Positions 6,310 to 11,903 are shown, counted from the first letter of the stretch. The stretch: 13,971 bases of DNA from Candidatus Saccharimonadota bacterium (GCA_013816445.1 JACDEK010000013.1:1-13971), one strand, 5' to 3'. Notes: generated by a model from the sequence alone, not told the origin. Numbers and translations: made by a program.

Positions 6310-7340
6310 GGGCTTTGCTCATCCTCCGTACCAGAAGAAAGCTCTTCGGTTTGAATAATTTTACCCGTTTGTGTGTCTTTGACACCGTCTTGACTTAGTT
6401 CAACGCCTTTCTTGGCAAGTTTTTCGGCAATAGTCTCAGCCTTTTCAGCAGTTTTTTCAACTGGCTTATCGCTTTTTACTGATTTAGACTCAGGTTTTGC
6501 GGTATTTTCAGGAGTTTCTTGAGACTCTTTAACTTTTTTTGGTTCAGGACGAAACTCTCTAATAGAGTTATCACGAGTAGTTGTTTGACCAAATAATGCC
6601 TGTACAATCTCTTGCTGTTTAGCACCTCCGCTCATCATCTGAGCTGCAATAGTAAGGCTTTTTGCTGTAGTATTTGGTGCGGTAAAGCCCTTAGTTGAGC
6701 TCATTATACCCGCAAGCAGTGCCGTAGCGACATGATAATCAATCATACCTTGAGCAACCGACTCTATAACACCCACCAGCATCTCACAAACTGAGCTTGC
6801 TTGTGGCTCTACATAATTTACACTACCGTAATTTTCATTACTGCGGTGAGAATCTATATTTATTAAATGAATACCATCAAAAATGGTTGGGTTTTGCTCT
6901 AAGATGGCATCAATTTTACTAATCTCACTCACACCAAGTACAATTACAAGATCAAACTTATATGCGCCGTAGTCAAAACTAGCATTTTCAGCAGTAAAGT
7001 TACCAGAAAAAGGCGAAATCACCACTTCTAGATTGTCATCATTAACCTCATAGCGAAGCTTATCTACTTCTACGTCTTTTGTATCGAGTCTAATAACAAA
7101 ATCACGAATACCTGTAAGATCACGGCTAATATGGCGTGTATCAAGTACTTTGTGTACTTTTGGCATATCACTAGTGACAATAGCACTCACCTGCTTACCT
7201 ACGCGTTGCAAAATAAGCTCTAATGCTACCATTGAGCTGAGTTGATCGTTATTTGGCTCTTTACCCGTTACAAGCAAGATATGATTAGCTTGCTTAATGA
7301 GTTCGACGGCCTGTTGTTTGGGGGTTAATTCTTGTTGCAT
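6276..7340 (-). CDS. DHH-family phosphoesterase homologue, probably inactive
   Basis: The fold matches the NrnA/RecJ-like DHH family, whose members degrade very short RNAs or cyclic dinucleotides, and the place before truB fits the usual nrnA position. However, the metal-binding motifs are changed. Motif I (normally HxxPDGDxxGS) reads GKEPNNDQLSS at 26-36. Motif II lacks its aspartate (VIVLGVSE, 132-139). DHH reads DSH at 163-165, within NIDSHRSNENYG. The fourth motif reads SSTKGF (214-219) where TDTGxF is usual. A normal DHHA1 domain is not seen; after about residue 260 there is a charged K/E/S/T-rich tail. I infer a catalytically dead protein that may have kept a binding role. No SD precedes the ATG, which lies about 22 nt after the likely transcription start. 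See the frameshift note at 6220-6309. Confidence 0.75.
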   Translation of the reverse strand: MQQELTPKQQAVELIKQANHILLVTGKEPNNDQLSSMVALELILQRVGKQVSAIVTSDMPKVHKVLDTRHISRDLTGIRDFVIRLDTKDVEVDKLRYEVNDDNLEVVISPFSGNFTAENASFDYGAYKFDLVIVLGVSEISKIDAILEQNPTIFDGIHLINIDSHRSNENYGSVNYVEPQASSVCEMLVGVIESVAQGMIDYHVATALLAGIMSSTKGFTAPNTTAKSLTIAAQMMSGGAKQQEIVQALFGQTTTRDNSIREFRPEPKKVKESQETPENTAKPESKSVKSDKPVEKTAEKAETIAEKLAKKGVELSQDGVKDTQTGKIIQTEELSSGTEDEQSPKKFKNPSLKQ

Positions 7341-7369
7341 AATGTAATATATTGTATCGTTAAATCGCT

Positions 7370-7398
7370 ATTATAGCAAACATAAGAGTTATTGTCAA
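7370..7398 (-). promoter_or_regulatory. Consensus sigma-70 type promoter of the DHH-truB-rpsO-pnp operon
   Basis: Minus strand: -35 TTGACA (7393-7398), 17-bp spacer ending in TGC, -10 TATAAT (7370-7375). Both hexamers match consensus perfectly. The start would be near 7363, giving a short leader of about 22 nt before the ATG at 7340. Confidence 0.9.
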
Positions 7399-7415
7399 GA
7401 GTTTTGCCTACTATG

Positions 7416-7447
7416 TAAATAAAAAGCCACCTGATTATTCAGGTGGC
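7416..7447 (-). terminator. Intrinsic terminator of the kinase-like gene
   Basis: A perfect nine-base-pair stem, GCCACCTGA (7426-7434) with TCAGGTGGC (7439-7447), four-base loop, followed on the minus strand by TTTTTATTT. It starts about ten bases after the stop codon at 7458 and separates this gene from the next promoter. Confidence 0.93.
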
Positions 7448-7457
7448 ATAGTAATAA

Positions 7458-7949
7458 CTAGGCCAGACTTGGCTCAAAATCTGGAACATACAGCTGATTA
7501 AAGCCTTCATACAATCTGGGTGGCTCAGCTTCTAGCTGATGGTACATGCGCTCTACAGCCACCTCGGGCACAGTTCTGCCTCGGTTGGCATTACGCTTCA
7601 TACACACCTCAAGCGGTGTCTTGACCCATATGCCCTTAATAAACCCTTCTGGGCCCATCACAGAACGCAAGTGATCAAGCAAAACAACACGATCGAGTCT
7701 TTTTGCATTTGTGGCGTCAAAAATCAACACATTACCACCCTGTAGAGCCTCTTCAGCTCGCTGATAAGCCTGTAGCCACACCTCATGATTCATGGTTTGA
7801 TCTGCAGCGTCTCCGGCGAGTTCGACGCGAATGTCATCTGGGCATACTGTAAATGGATTAGGTACATTTGAGAGTTCATTCTGAATATAGGTTGTCTTAC
7901 CTGATCCAGGAATACCAATAAGTACAATGGCACGCATTGTTTCGGTCAT
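7458..7949 (-). CDS. P-loop kinase of the polynucleotide-kinase-like (AAA_33) group
   Basis: At 163 residues it is a single P-loop domain. The Walker A motif GIPGSGKTT is at 12-20. PDDIR (37-41) matches the S/P-D-D-x-R substrate-site motif of T4 polynucleotide kinase 5'-kinase domains and relatives. FDATNAKRLDR (77-87) is the DxTN motif of the same group, and the basic lid CMKRNANRGR follows with a VPE turn. It probably phosphorylates a nucleic acid end or another small substrate using ATP; the substrate cannot be told from sequence. A strong SD (GGAGG) lies five bases before the ATG at 7949. It is a single-gene unit between two terminators, next to the RNA-processing operon. Confidence 0.85.
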   Translation of the reverse strand: MTETMRAIVLIGIPGSGKTTYIQNELSNVPNPFTVCPDDIRVELAGDAADQTMNHEVWLQAYQRAEEALQGGNVLIFDATNAKRLDRVVLLDHLRSVMGPEGFIKGIWVKTPLEVCMKRNANRGRTVPEVAVERMYHQLEAEPPRLYEGFNQLYVPDFEPSLA

Positions 7950-7995
7950 TTTTCCCTCCGGCTAGCGGTAGATTAGTAGGTGCGAACGGCTTACT

Positions 7996-8001
7996 ACAAT
8001 A
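7996..8001 (-). promoter_or_regulatory. Possible extended -10 element for the kinase-like gene
   Basis: TGC followed by TATTGT on the minus strand, an extended -10, lying between the upstream terminator and the kinase gene. No good -35 is seen, since that region is the T-rich tail of the terminator. Confidence 0.4.
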
Positions 8002-8016
8002 GCATAATTTGGCATA

Positions 8017-8054
8017 AAAGAAAAGCCCCCGAGTCATCAACAAATGACTTGGGG
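8017..8054 (-). terminator. Intrinsic terminator downstream of the 125-residue hypothetical gene
   Basis: An 11-base stem with one mismatch (8027-8037 with 8044-8054, CCCC ends) and a six-base loop is followed on the minus strand by TTTTCTTTT. It ends the transcript unit that includes the hypothetical protein gene and its hairpin-rich 3' region. Confidence 0.88.
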
Positions 8055-8073
8055 TAATATTATAATAGTACTT

Positions 8074-8203
8074 CTATAGCTGATTCAGTTCGTAATCATA
8101 AACTTGAGCCAAATAGCTCAAGCAACGATCACGCTCCTTCTGAAGGCAAGGGCTATGAAATATTCCCGTTTGTCTATTACAACAAACGGGAATATTTACT
8201 ACA
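8074..8203 (-). other. Hairpin-rich 3' region, or a small ORF without a normal start
   Basis: This stretch, between the hypothetical gene (stop at 8199) and the terminator, has two possible readings. As RNA it holds a perfect 16-bp hairpin (8158-8173 with 8182-8197), CCTTCTGAAGG (8136-8146), a seven-bp hairpin (8103-8109 with 8116-8122) and TGATT/AATCA (8081-8085 with 8094-8098), in series. As protein, a minus-strand frame is open from just after a TAG near 8204 to TAG at 8074 and ends in LQKERDRCLSYLAQVYDYEL plus NQL, which looks protein-like, but it has no ATG or GTG. I cannot decide between them. Confidence 0.4.
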
Positions 8204-8576
8204 GCTCGCTATAATAACGAGCAAAATGCTCTGGTGGTAAGTAATACTTGAGGCTTGAAAGTACGGCCTCAAAAGCTACACCGGCCTGCATAACCTCCAA
8301 AAAACCGAGGTCTCCAGATTGCAAACTTGAAATCATCATTCTGAGAGGTTCCATAGCGCCCTTAGTGAAGCTATAGAGTTGATAAGGGTTATCTAGGTCT
8401 ACTCCTTCATCAAAAAAATCTAGTGAACGGACTGAAGTTACTTCAGCATCAAACAATGAGAAATTACGAAATTCTGACAGCTCTTTAATGCGATCAATGA
8501 AGTCTGTAATAAGCCTCCAAGGAGGTTCATTAATAGTCGGTTTTTCTTGTGATTCAATATTGTCTGAGTTAGACAT
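8199..8576 (-). CDS. Hypothetical protein, 125 residues
   Basis: I do not recognise the family. It is soluble and acidic, with no membrane segment, signal peptide or cysteine motif. After a polar N-terminal stretch (about 1-18) come likely helices: WRLITDFIDRIKELSEF, a middle part YSFTKGAMEPLRMMISSLQ, and GFLEVMQAGVAFEAVLSSL before the C-terminal LPPEHFARYYSEL. The ATG at 8576 has an AGAGG SD very close to it and a consensus promoter about 70 bases upstream, so it is a real gene. It lies directly downstream of the large structured RNA, but a terminator separates them. Confidence 0.8.
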   Translation of the reverse strand: MSNSDNIESQEKPTINEPPWRLITDFIDRIKELSEFRNFSLFDAEVTSVRSLDFFDEGVDLDNPYQLYSFTKGAMEPLRMMISSLQSGDLGFLEVMQAGVAFEAVLSSLKYYLPPEHFARYYSEL

Positions 8577-8606
8577 ATCCTCTCTTTTCTATGTAGGTAC
8601 TGGTTA

Positions 8607-8632
8607 AAAAGAACTTGTTTTATAGTTCTTTT
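8607..8632 (-). promoter_or_regulatory. Hairpin in the leader of the 125-residue gene
   Basis: AAAAGAAC (8607-8614) pairs with GTTCTTTT (8625-8632) around a ten-base loop. It lies about five bases after the predicted start and resembles a weak terminator or a stabilising 5' hairpin. No alternative pairing is evident. Confidence 0.45.
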
Positions 8633-8643
8633 AGGGCGACATG

Positions 8644-8672
8644 ATTATATATAAGATTAGCTTATCTGTCAA
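8644..8672 (-). promoter_or_regulatory. Consensus promoter for the 125-residue hypothetical gene
   Basis: Minus strand: -35 TTGACA (8667-8672), 17-bp spacer, -10 TATAAT (8644-8649). The predicted start near 8637 leaves a leader of about 60 nt before the ATG at 8576. Confidence 0.88.
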
Positions 8673-8704
8673 TATTATTACCAGATAGCACAATGTATAA
8701 AAAG

Positions 8705-9303
8705 AGAAAAACCCCGACCCACCGTTTTGGTGGTGAGTCGGGGCTTAAGTAAATATCGAGCCTCAGATGTTAGCTAGCTCGCGCTAGCTGTTGCTGTTGC
8801 CTCTCAGGCGACTGCACCTTATCTGGGCAGTCGTACCGCGACGATTGAGATAGAATCTCGGTCGTCTTTTTGGTACTCTGGTGTCTAATTCTCATCGAGG
8901 GTTCTCTGTTGAAGAAAACTTTTTCGACGAGTAGCCAAACAAATGTGCTCACAGCATGGCATACTCTGACACAAACACTCATGGTCTGTACCTCGATTAC
9001 ATCGAGATACTTGTCAACGTCTGCTTGCACGAACTTCTTCACGATTTTCAAAAAAGCTCCGTTCTAGTACACAAGACCATTAACTTCGTCGGTTGGTCTT
9101 TGGAACCGGCCTTCGTCGCTGATTTGTCAGCGATTTTTTCAACCAGTAGCACCCATGAAAGTTTCCTTTCTGGGATCGTTGCGGAATCATCCTAACCCCG
9201 GGACCCTCCCGAGGAACCTCGCTTACCCCACTTTGGGGTGTACACAGTCAACCTGTGTTCATCGCAATCACCCCTTTCGAAAGTGAGACGTGCGAGGACA
9301 ACA
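8705..9303 (-). ncRNA. Large structured non-coding RNA, about 600 nt, unrecognised class
   Basis: A promoter (9309-9337) and a strong terminator (8707-8743) bracket a GC-richer region dense in complementary segments. Helices in transcript order (window coordinates): 9292-9297/9217-9222 closing a 5' domain; 9269-9274/9235-9240; 9253-9258/9242-9247; 9234-9239/9225-9230 (alternative); 9207-9214/9196-9203; 9171-9174/9152-9155 stacked on 9166-9170/9157-9161 with a GAAA tetraloop; 9127-9133/9116-9122; 9104-9108/9090-9094; the long-range pair 9074-9080 plus 9067-9070 with 8981-8991; 9001-9006/8992-8997 next to it; 8968-8972/8881-8885; 8924-8931/8891-8898; 8872-8876/8833-8837 enclosing 8862-8866/8840-8844 and 8855-8859/8847-8851; 8827-8833/8809-8815; 8783-8789/8772-8778 with a GCGA loop. 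I do not see RNase P, tmRNA, SRP or 6S signatures. Confidence 0.82.
8707..8743 (-). terminator. Strong intrinsic terminator of the large RNA
   Basis: Outer stem CCCCGAC (8712-8718) with GTCGGGG (8737-8743), inner stem CCACC (8719-8723) with GGTGG (8729-8733), then TTTTT on the minus strand (8707-8711). It is among the strongest terminators in the window. Confidence 0.95.
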
Positions 9304-9308
9304 AGCCT

Positions 9309-9337
9309 ATAATAGCAGTAAAATACATTATTGTCAA
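9309..9337 (-). promoter_or_regulatory. Promoter of the large RNA, with a motif shared with the trmB-like promoter
   Basis: Minus strand: -35 TTGACA (9332-9337), 17-bp spacer ending in TGC, -10 TATTAT (9309-9314); start near 9303. It begins 19 bp after the stop of the TrmB-like gene. The -35 lies in TTGTCAATA-N5-CAACAA (plus strand, 9331-9350), which recurs with the same spacing at the TrmB-like gene's promoter (10156-10175). Confidence 0.88.
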
Positions 9338-9355
9338 TACTTATCAACAATAACT

Positions 9356-10126
9356 CTATGATTTTTTTGAGTCTTTTTCCCAGGCCATCTCAAAAAGAGT
9401 GCGCAGAGTCTCGGCAATTTGTTTATTCTCAATAACAATACCTACCGAATTCTCGCCATTGTATGTAATTAAGGCAGCGCTAGTAGGATAAAAAGTAAAG
9501 TCTGCTGTTATTGGCTTATCAATGCGTTTTATTTGGCGCATTAAATTCTTATTGCTTTTCACTTCATTCTCATCAGAATAGTAATAAAATGCTTTTGAGG
9601 CAACTTTTTTCTTTAGTCTTCTATTGGGGTTCTCTACAAAGTGGCCAGGAAACATTTTTTCAACTTCGTCAGTGTTTGACATCCCATATATGGTAGAGCC
9701 TGGCTTGATCTTTCTAAATTTATCAGCATTGGTCTGCAATATACCCTCACGTCCTTTGTAGAATCTTACCTGGGGCGCCACGTCTACATCTGTAGAGCGT
9801 GAGGTTTCGTTTAGGCTCGGCAATAAATCTTTAAGTTCATTTTTTTTAGCATCAAGAAATTTAACTTGAGAGTCTAGATACCTGTCTATCGCCTCTGGTG
9901 GTTCGGCTACAAAAACGGTTTTTTTACCCTGAGTAGACTCACTAACCAGCCCCATTTGAGCGAGTTCATCTAAAATCACGTACGCTGTAGCACGATTAAT
10001 CTCGGCTTGTTCAGAAATTTTTTGTACAGCACTCGGCCCTAAAAACAAAGCTGCCACATAGACCTTGGCTTGTTTATCGGTAAATCCTACAGATTGCAGC
10101 TTGGCTGCGAGCTCTACTATTTGCAT
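9356..10126 (-). CDS. TrmB-like winged-helix transcriptional regulator
   Basis: The N-terminal 75 residues form a TrmB-type winged helix: LQSVGFTDKQAKVYVAALFL, then the recognition region INRATAYVILDELAQMGLV and the wing (QGKKTVFVAEPPEAI). A charged linker helix (about 80-105) follows, then a C-terminal alpha/beta domain starting near RFYKGREGILQ, of the kind seen in many patescibacterial TrmB-like proteins; it may sense a ligand, which is unknown. I choose ATG 10126 (256 residues): an upstream TTG at 10162 is itself the first base of the -35 box. The -10 ends eight bases before the ATG, so the mRNA is probably leaderless. An inverted repeat in the promoter suggests autoregulation, and a shared motif suggests it also controls the large RNA gene next door. 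Confidence 0.88.
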   Translation of the reverse strand: MQIVELAAKLQSVGFTDKQAKVYVAALFLGPSAVQKISEQAEINRATAYVILDELAQMGLVSESTQGKKTVFVAEPPEAIDRYLDSQVKFLDAKKNELKDLLPSLNETSRSTDVDVAPQVRFYKGREGILQTNADKFRKIKPGSTIYGMSNTDEVEKMFPGHFVENPNRRLKKKVASKAFYYYSDENEVKSNKNLMRQIKRIDKPITADFTFYPTSAALITYNGENSVGIVIENKQIAETLRTLFEMAWEKDSKKS

Positions 10127-10133
10127 AACCTCT

Positions 10134-10162
10134 ATACTAGCACAAAGACAATATGTTGTCAA
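10134..10162 (-). promoter_or_regulatory. Promoter and candidate operator of the TrmB-like gene
   Basis: Minus strand: -35 TTGACA (10157-10162), 17-bp spacer ending in TGC, -10 TAGTAT (10134-10139). The inverted repeat GACAA-TATG-TTGTC (10147-10160) overlaps the -35 and could be an operator. The motif TTGTCAATA-N5-CAACAA (10156-10175) is shared with the large RNA promoter. The start would fall at or next to the ATG (10126). Confidence 0.85.
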
Positions 10163-10173
10163 TATCTTTCAAC

Positions 10174-10219
10174 AAAAAAACAGCGCCCTTGCAATTACTA
10201 AAAGTAAGAACAAAGGCGC
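10174..10219 (-). terminator. Intrinsic terminator of the small zinc-motif gene
   Basis: A nine-bp stem (10211-10219 with 10183-10191, one G-U pair) with a further inner stem in the loop (TTACT/AGTAA), then seven T on the minus strand (10174-10180). It begins just after the stop at 10223. Confidence 0.93.
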
Positions 10220-10222
10220 GAT

Positions 10223-10414
10223 TCAGTTTTTATGGCGAAAACCATTGATTCTGCTTTGGCAGAGTTCGCAGTTTTCAATATGAGCCGTTACCAGCTCACG
10301 ATGACGATCGTCGATGAATTCATCTCGAGAGACATTTTCGGGGTCGACGAAAGCGCATCCTGCAGATGCATCTGACAAAAATACTGGTTTGGGTGGTTTG
10401 GCTTCTGCAGCCAT
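10223..10414 (-). CDS. 63-residue protein with an HxxxCxxC zinc-binding motif
   Basis: The C-terminal half reads HRELVTAHIENCELCQSRI, an HxxxCxxC motif with a preceding histidine, as in zinc-associated anti-sigma (zf-HC2) domains. There is no membrane segment and the protein is too short for a full anti-sigma factor, so a zinc-binding adaptor or a stand-alone finger is all I can say. I take ATG 10414 because AAGGAG lies six to seven bases upstream and a promoter ends about 24 bases upstream; the frame is open further up to 10513, but that part overlaps the promoter and the preceding gene. The ATG, SD, promoter and terminator make a neat single-gene unit. Confidence 0.8.
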   Translation of the reverse strand: MAAEAKPPKPVFLSDASAGCAFVDPENVSRDEFIDDRHRELVTAHIENCELCQSRINGFRHKN

Positions 10415-10438
10415 GAGGTGCTCCTTTTCGGCTAACGT

Positions 10439-10467
10439 ATGATACATTATATATACGTATATGTCAA
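10439..10467 (-). promoter_or_regulatory. Promoter of the zinc-motif gene
   Basis: Minus strand: -35 TTGACA (10462-10467), 17-bp spacer, -10 TATCAT (10439-10444). A TATAAT also lies in the spacer but only ten bases from the -35. The -35 overlaps the stop codon of the preceding gene. Confidence 0.8.
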
Positions 10468-11327
10468 GCCAATGACAGGCCAAGTTCTTGTCGAATTCGT
10501 CTATCCACCACATTCAAATATGGGTCGTTAACCTCAAAACCACTTATCTCATATTGCTCGATATTAATCTCAACATTTGCAGTAGAATGGCCATCAGACT
10601 GGTTACCACCTGTTTTTACATCGACTGTAATACACCTACCATCTTCTAGATAAACAATAATATCAATTGCTCTACCGTCTTCAACAATAGTCGGCATTCC
10701 AGTCTTTATGTCTGGCATTGTATGCATACGAGCAGCTACAGCTACTTCTGCGCCAATTCCGGCGATGAGTTTTTCGGCACCACCAATTGGCATCTTACCC
10801 ACAGTAGTGAGCCAGCTCATAAAATCCGTTCGTGTAATACTACCATCAGTCTGAAGTATAGCTTCTTTGAGTTTATGATTGAATGCTGTTAGTTGATGTT
10901 TGTACTTTTTGTAATCCGAGTTTTCTTTGTTAGTGCATTCGCTACCTTTTTTTTCTAGTAGATTTTTTGCTTGTTGTACTTTCCAGGCGTTTTCACTGGC
11001 TAGCAACAGATCAGCAAATCGAGCCAATGGATCATCTATATCTTGCATGTATTTCCGTTTTATTTGAGCTTCAAAAATATTGCGAGGCGGAACTATATAC
11101 TGCAAGTCTTCTGGAGGTACGTCGGTGCGCTTGATTTTTTCCTCTTTCAAGAGTCGGGCTAGCTCATTAAGTTGGTTCTGTTTTTCGAGAGGTAAGTGCG
11201 CACGCTCTTCTTGTCTGGTACGTATTTCTTGCTCACCATTCTTCATAGTACTTACAAGATTGAGGACACGATCACGTAACTCTTCGGTAGGTTTTGGCTC
11301 AATTTCGGGCCTAATTAGCGTTTCCAT
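10464..11327 (-). CDS. Hypothetical protein with a possible PD-(D/E)XK nuclease-like C-terminal domain
   Basis: I do not recognise the full-length family (287 residues). The N-terminal 160 residues are charged and helical, with probable coiled coil around 28-66 and 112-155. The last part looks like a restriction-endonuclease fold: a helix with E194 (IGAEVAVAARM), then AIDIIVYLEDG with D222, then CITVDVKTGG with D236 and K238, matching E...D...(D/E)xK spacing. Substrate and activity are unknown; a structural or inactive version is equally possible. No SD is present: an extended -10 (TGTTATAAT) ends eight bases before the ATG at 11327, so the mRNA is probably leaderless. It is divergent from rpsT, and the two promoters lie back to back. 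Confidence 0.7.
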   Translation of the reverse strand: METLIRPEIEPKPTEELRDRVLNLVSTMKNGEQEIRTRQEERAHLPLEKQNQLNELARLLKEEKIKRTDVPPEDLQYIVPPRNIFEAQIKRKYMQDIDDPLARFADLLLASENAWKVQQAKNLLEKKGSECTNKENSDYKKYKHQLTAFNHKLKEAILQTDGSITRTDFMSWLTTVGKMPIGGAEKLIAGIGAEVAVAARMHTMPDIKTGMPTIVEDGRAIDIIVYLEDGRCITVDVKTGGNQSDGHSTANVEINIEQYEISGFEVNDPYLNVVDRRIRQELGLSLA

Positions 11328-11335
11328 TTACAAGA

Positions 11336-11345
11336 ATTATAACAC
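11336..11345 (-). promoter_or_regulatory. Extended -10 promoter of the PD-(D/E)XK-like gene
   Basis: The minus strand reads TGTTATAAT, a perfect -10 (11336-11341) with the upstream TG. The -35 region is poor. Eight bases separate it from the ATG, implying a leaderless transcript. It faces away from the rpsT promoter, and its -35 zone would overlap that promoter. Confidence 0.65.
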
Positions 11346-11350
11346 GACTC

Positions 11351-11379
11351 TTTACAGGTGTGCTTTATTCTGCTATCAT
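11351..11379 (+). promoter_or_regulatory. Promoter of rpsT
   Basis: Plus strand: -35 TTTACA (11351-11356), 17-bp spacer ending in TGC, -10 TATCAT (11374-11379). The start would be near 11386, giving a leader of about 45 nt. An AAAGGA lies about 14 bases before the ATG, which is long for an SD. Confidence 0.82.
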
Positions 11380-11430
11380 TACCTCTGTTACATTCTCTTA
11401 TAAAGAACTAAAAGGAATTCAGTAAACTCC

Positions 11431-11838
11431 ATGCCAATTATCAAATCAGCCAAAAAACGAATGAAACAGCAAGAAAGCCGTCGACAGTACAATATAGTGG
11501 TCAAATCTGTTGTAAAAAAACAAGTAAAAGCTGTAAAGACAGAAGTAGCAAGTGGTGAAGTCAAAACCAACTCCGCCCTAGTAGCCGCTATTGCTGAAAT
11601 TGACCGAGCCGTAAAAAAAGGTGTTATGCACAAACGTGCTGGCGACCGTAAGAAATCACGTCTTACTAAGGCTTATAACTCTGTTGCAACCAAGCCATTT
11701 GGTACAGAAAACCCTGGCAAACCAGATACTAAAAAGGCCAAGAAGCCAGTAGCTAAAAAGACTACTGTAAAAAAAGCACCAGCCAAAAAAGCTACTCCAA
11801 AAAAGACAGTTACCAAAAAACCCGCTACTAAAAAATAA
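11431..11838 (+). CDS. rpsT: Ribosomal protein S20 with lysine-rich C-terminal tail
   Basis: This small-subunit protein binds 16S rRNA. The N-terminus PIIKSAKKRMKQQESRR and the later KKGVMHKRAGDRKKSRLTKAY are diagnostic of S20. The usual family length is about 88 residues; here it is 135. The last 35 to 40 residues are a low-complexity K, A, P and T tail (repeats of the type KKT-VKKAPAKKA) resembling histone H1 or some mycobacterial histone-like tails. The tail codes are A-rich but in the same frame with no frameshift sign. It is the only plus-strand gene in the window, with its own promoter and a bidirectional terminator shared with holA. Confidence 0.96.
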   Translation: MPIIKSAKKRMKQQESRRQYNIVVKSVVKKQVKAVKTEVASGEVKTNSALVAAIAEIDRAVKKGVMHKRAGDRKKSRLTKAYNSVATKPFGTENPGKPDTKKAKKPVAKKTTVKKAPAKKATPKKTVTKKPATKK

Positions 11839-11855
11839 CTATCTATATGTAAAAC

Positions 11856-11887
11856 AAAAAAACTGCCAAAATATGGCAGTTTTTTTT
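11856..11887. terminator. Bidirectional intrinsic terminator between rpsT and holA
   Basis: AAAAAAACTGCCA (11856-11868) pairs perfectly with TGGCAGTTTTTTT (11874-11886) around a five-base loop. Both strands end in a T run, so it can serve the convergent genes rpsT (stop 11838) and holA (stop 11904). Confidence 0.95.
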
Positions 11888-11903
11888 GTACACCCTAATA
11901 AAG

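Noticed and set aside
8770..9051. Minus-strand 93-codon ORF inside the large RNA, with TTG start and a nearby GGAG
   Set aside because: Its sequence does not resemble a known family, it ends inside the GCGA-capped hairpin, and the whole stretch is covered by complementary helices that continue well outside the ORF. I favour RNA, though a dual-function RNA is not excluded.
8956..9195. Plus-strand 79-codon ORF over the large RNA
   Set aside because: It is antisense to the transcribed unit, has no SD or promoter on its strand, and its codons are explained by the hairpins.
8705..9303. RNase P RNA, tmRNA, SRP RNA, or group I/II intron as identity of the large RNA
   Set aside because: I looked for the RNase P GAGGAAAGTCC and ACAGAACCC elements, the tmRNA tag and tRNA-like ends, the SRP tetraloop core, and an intron domain V hairpin; none is convincingly present.
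10127..10162. Upstream TTG start adding 12 residues to the TrmB-like protein
   Set aside because: These bases are the -35, spacer and -10 of its promoter; translation starts at ATG 10126, where the TrmB domain begins.
10415..10513. N-terminal extension of the zinc-motif protein up to 10513
   Set aside because: It overlaps the preceding gene and the promoter; AAGGAG is placed for ATG 10414.
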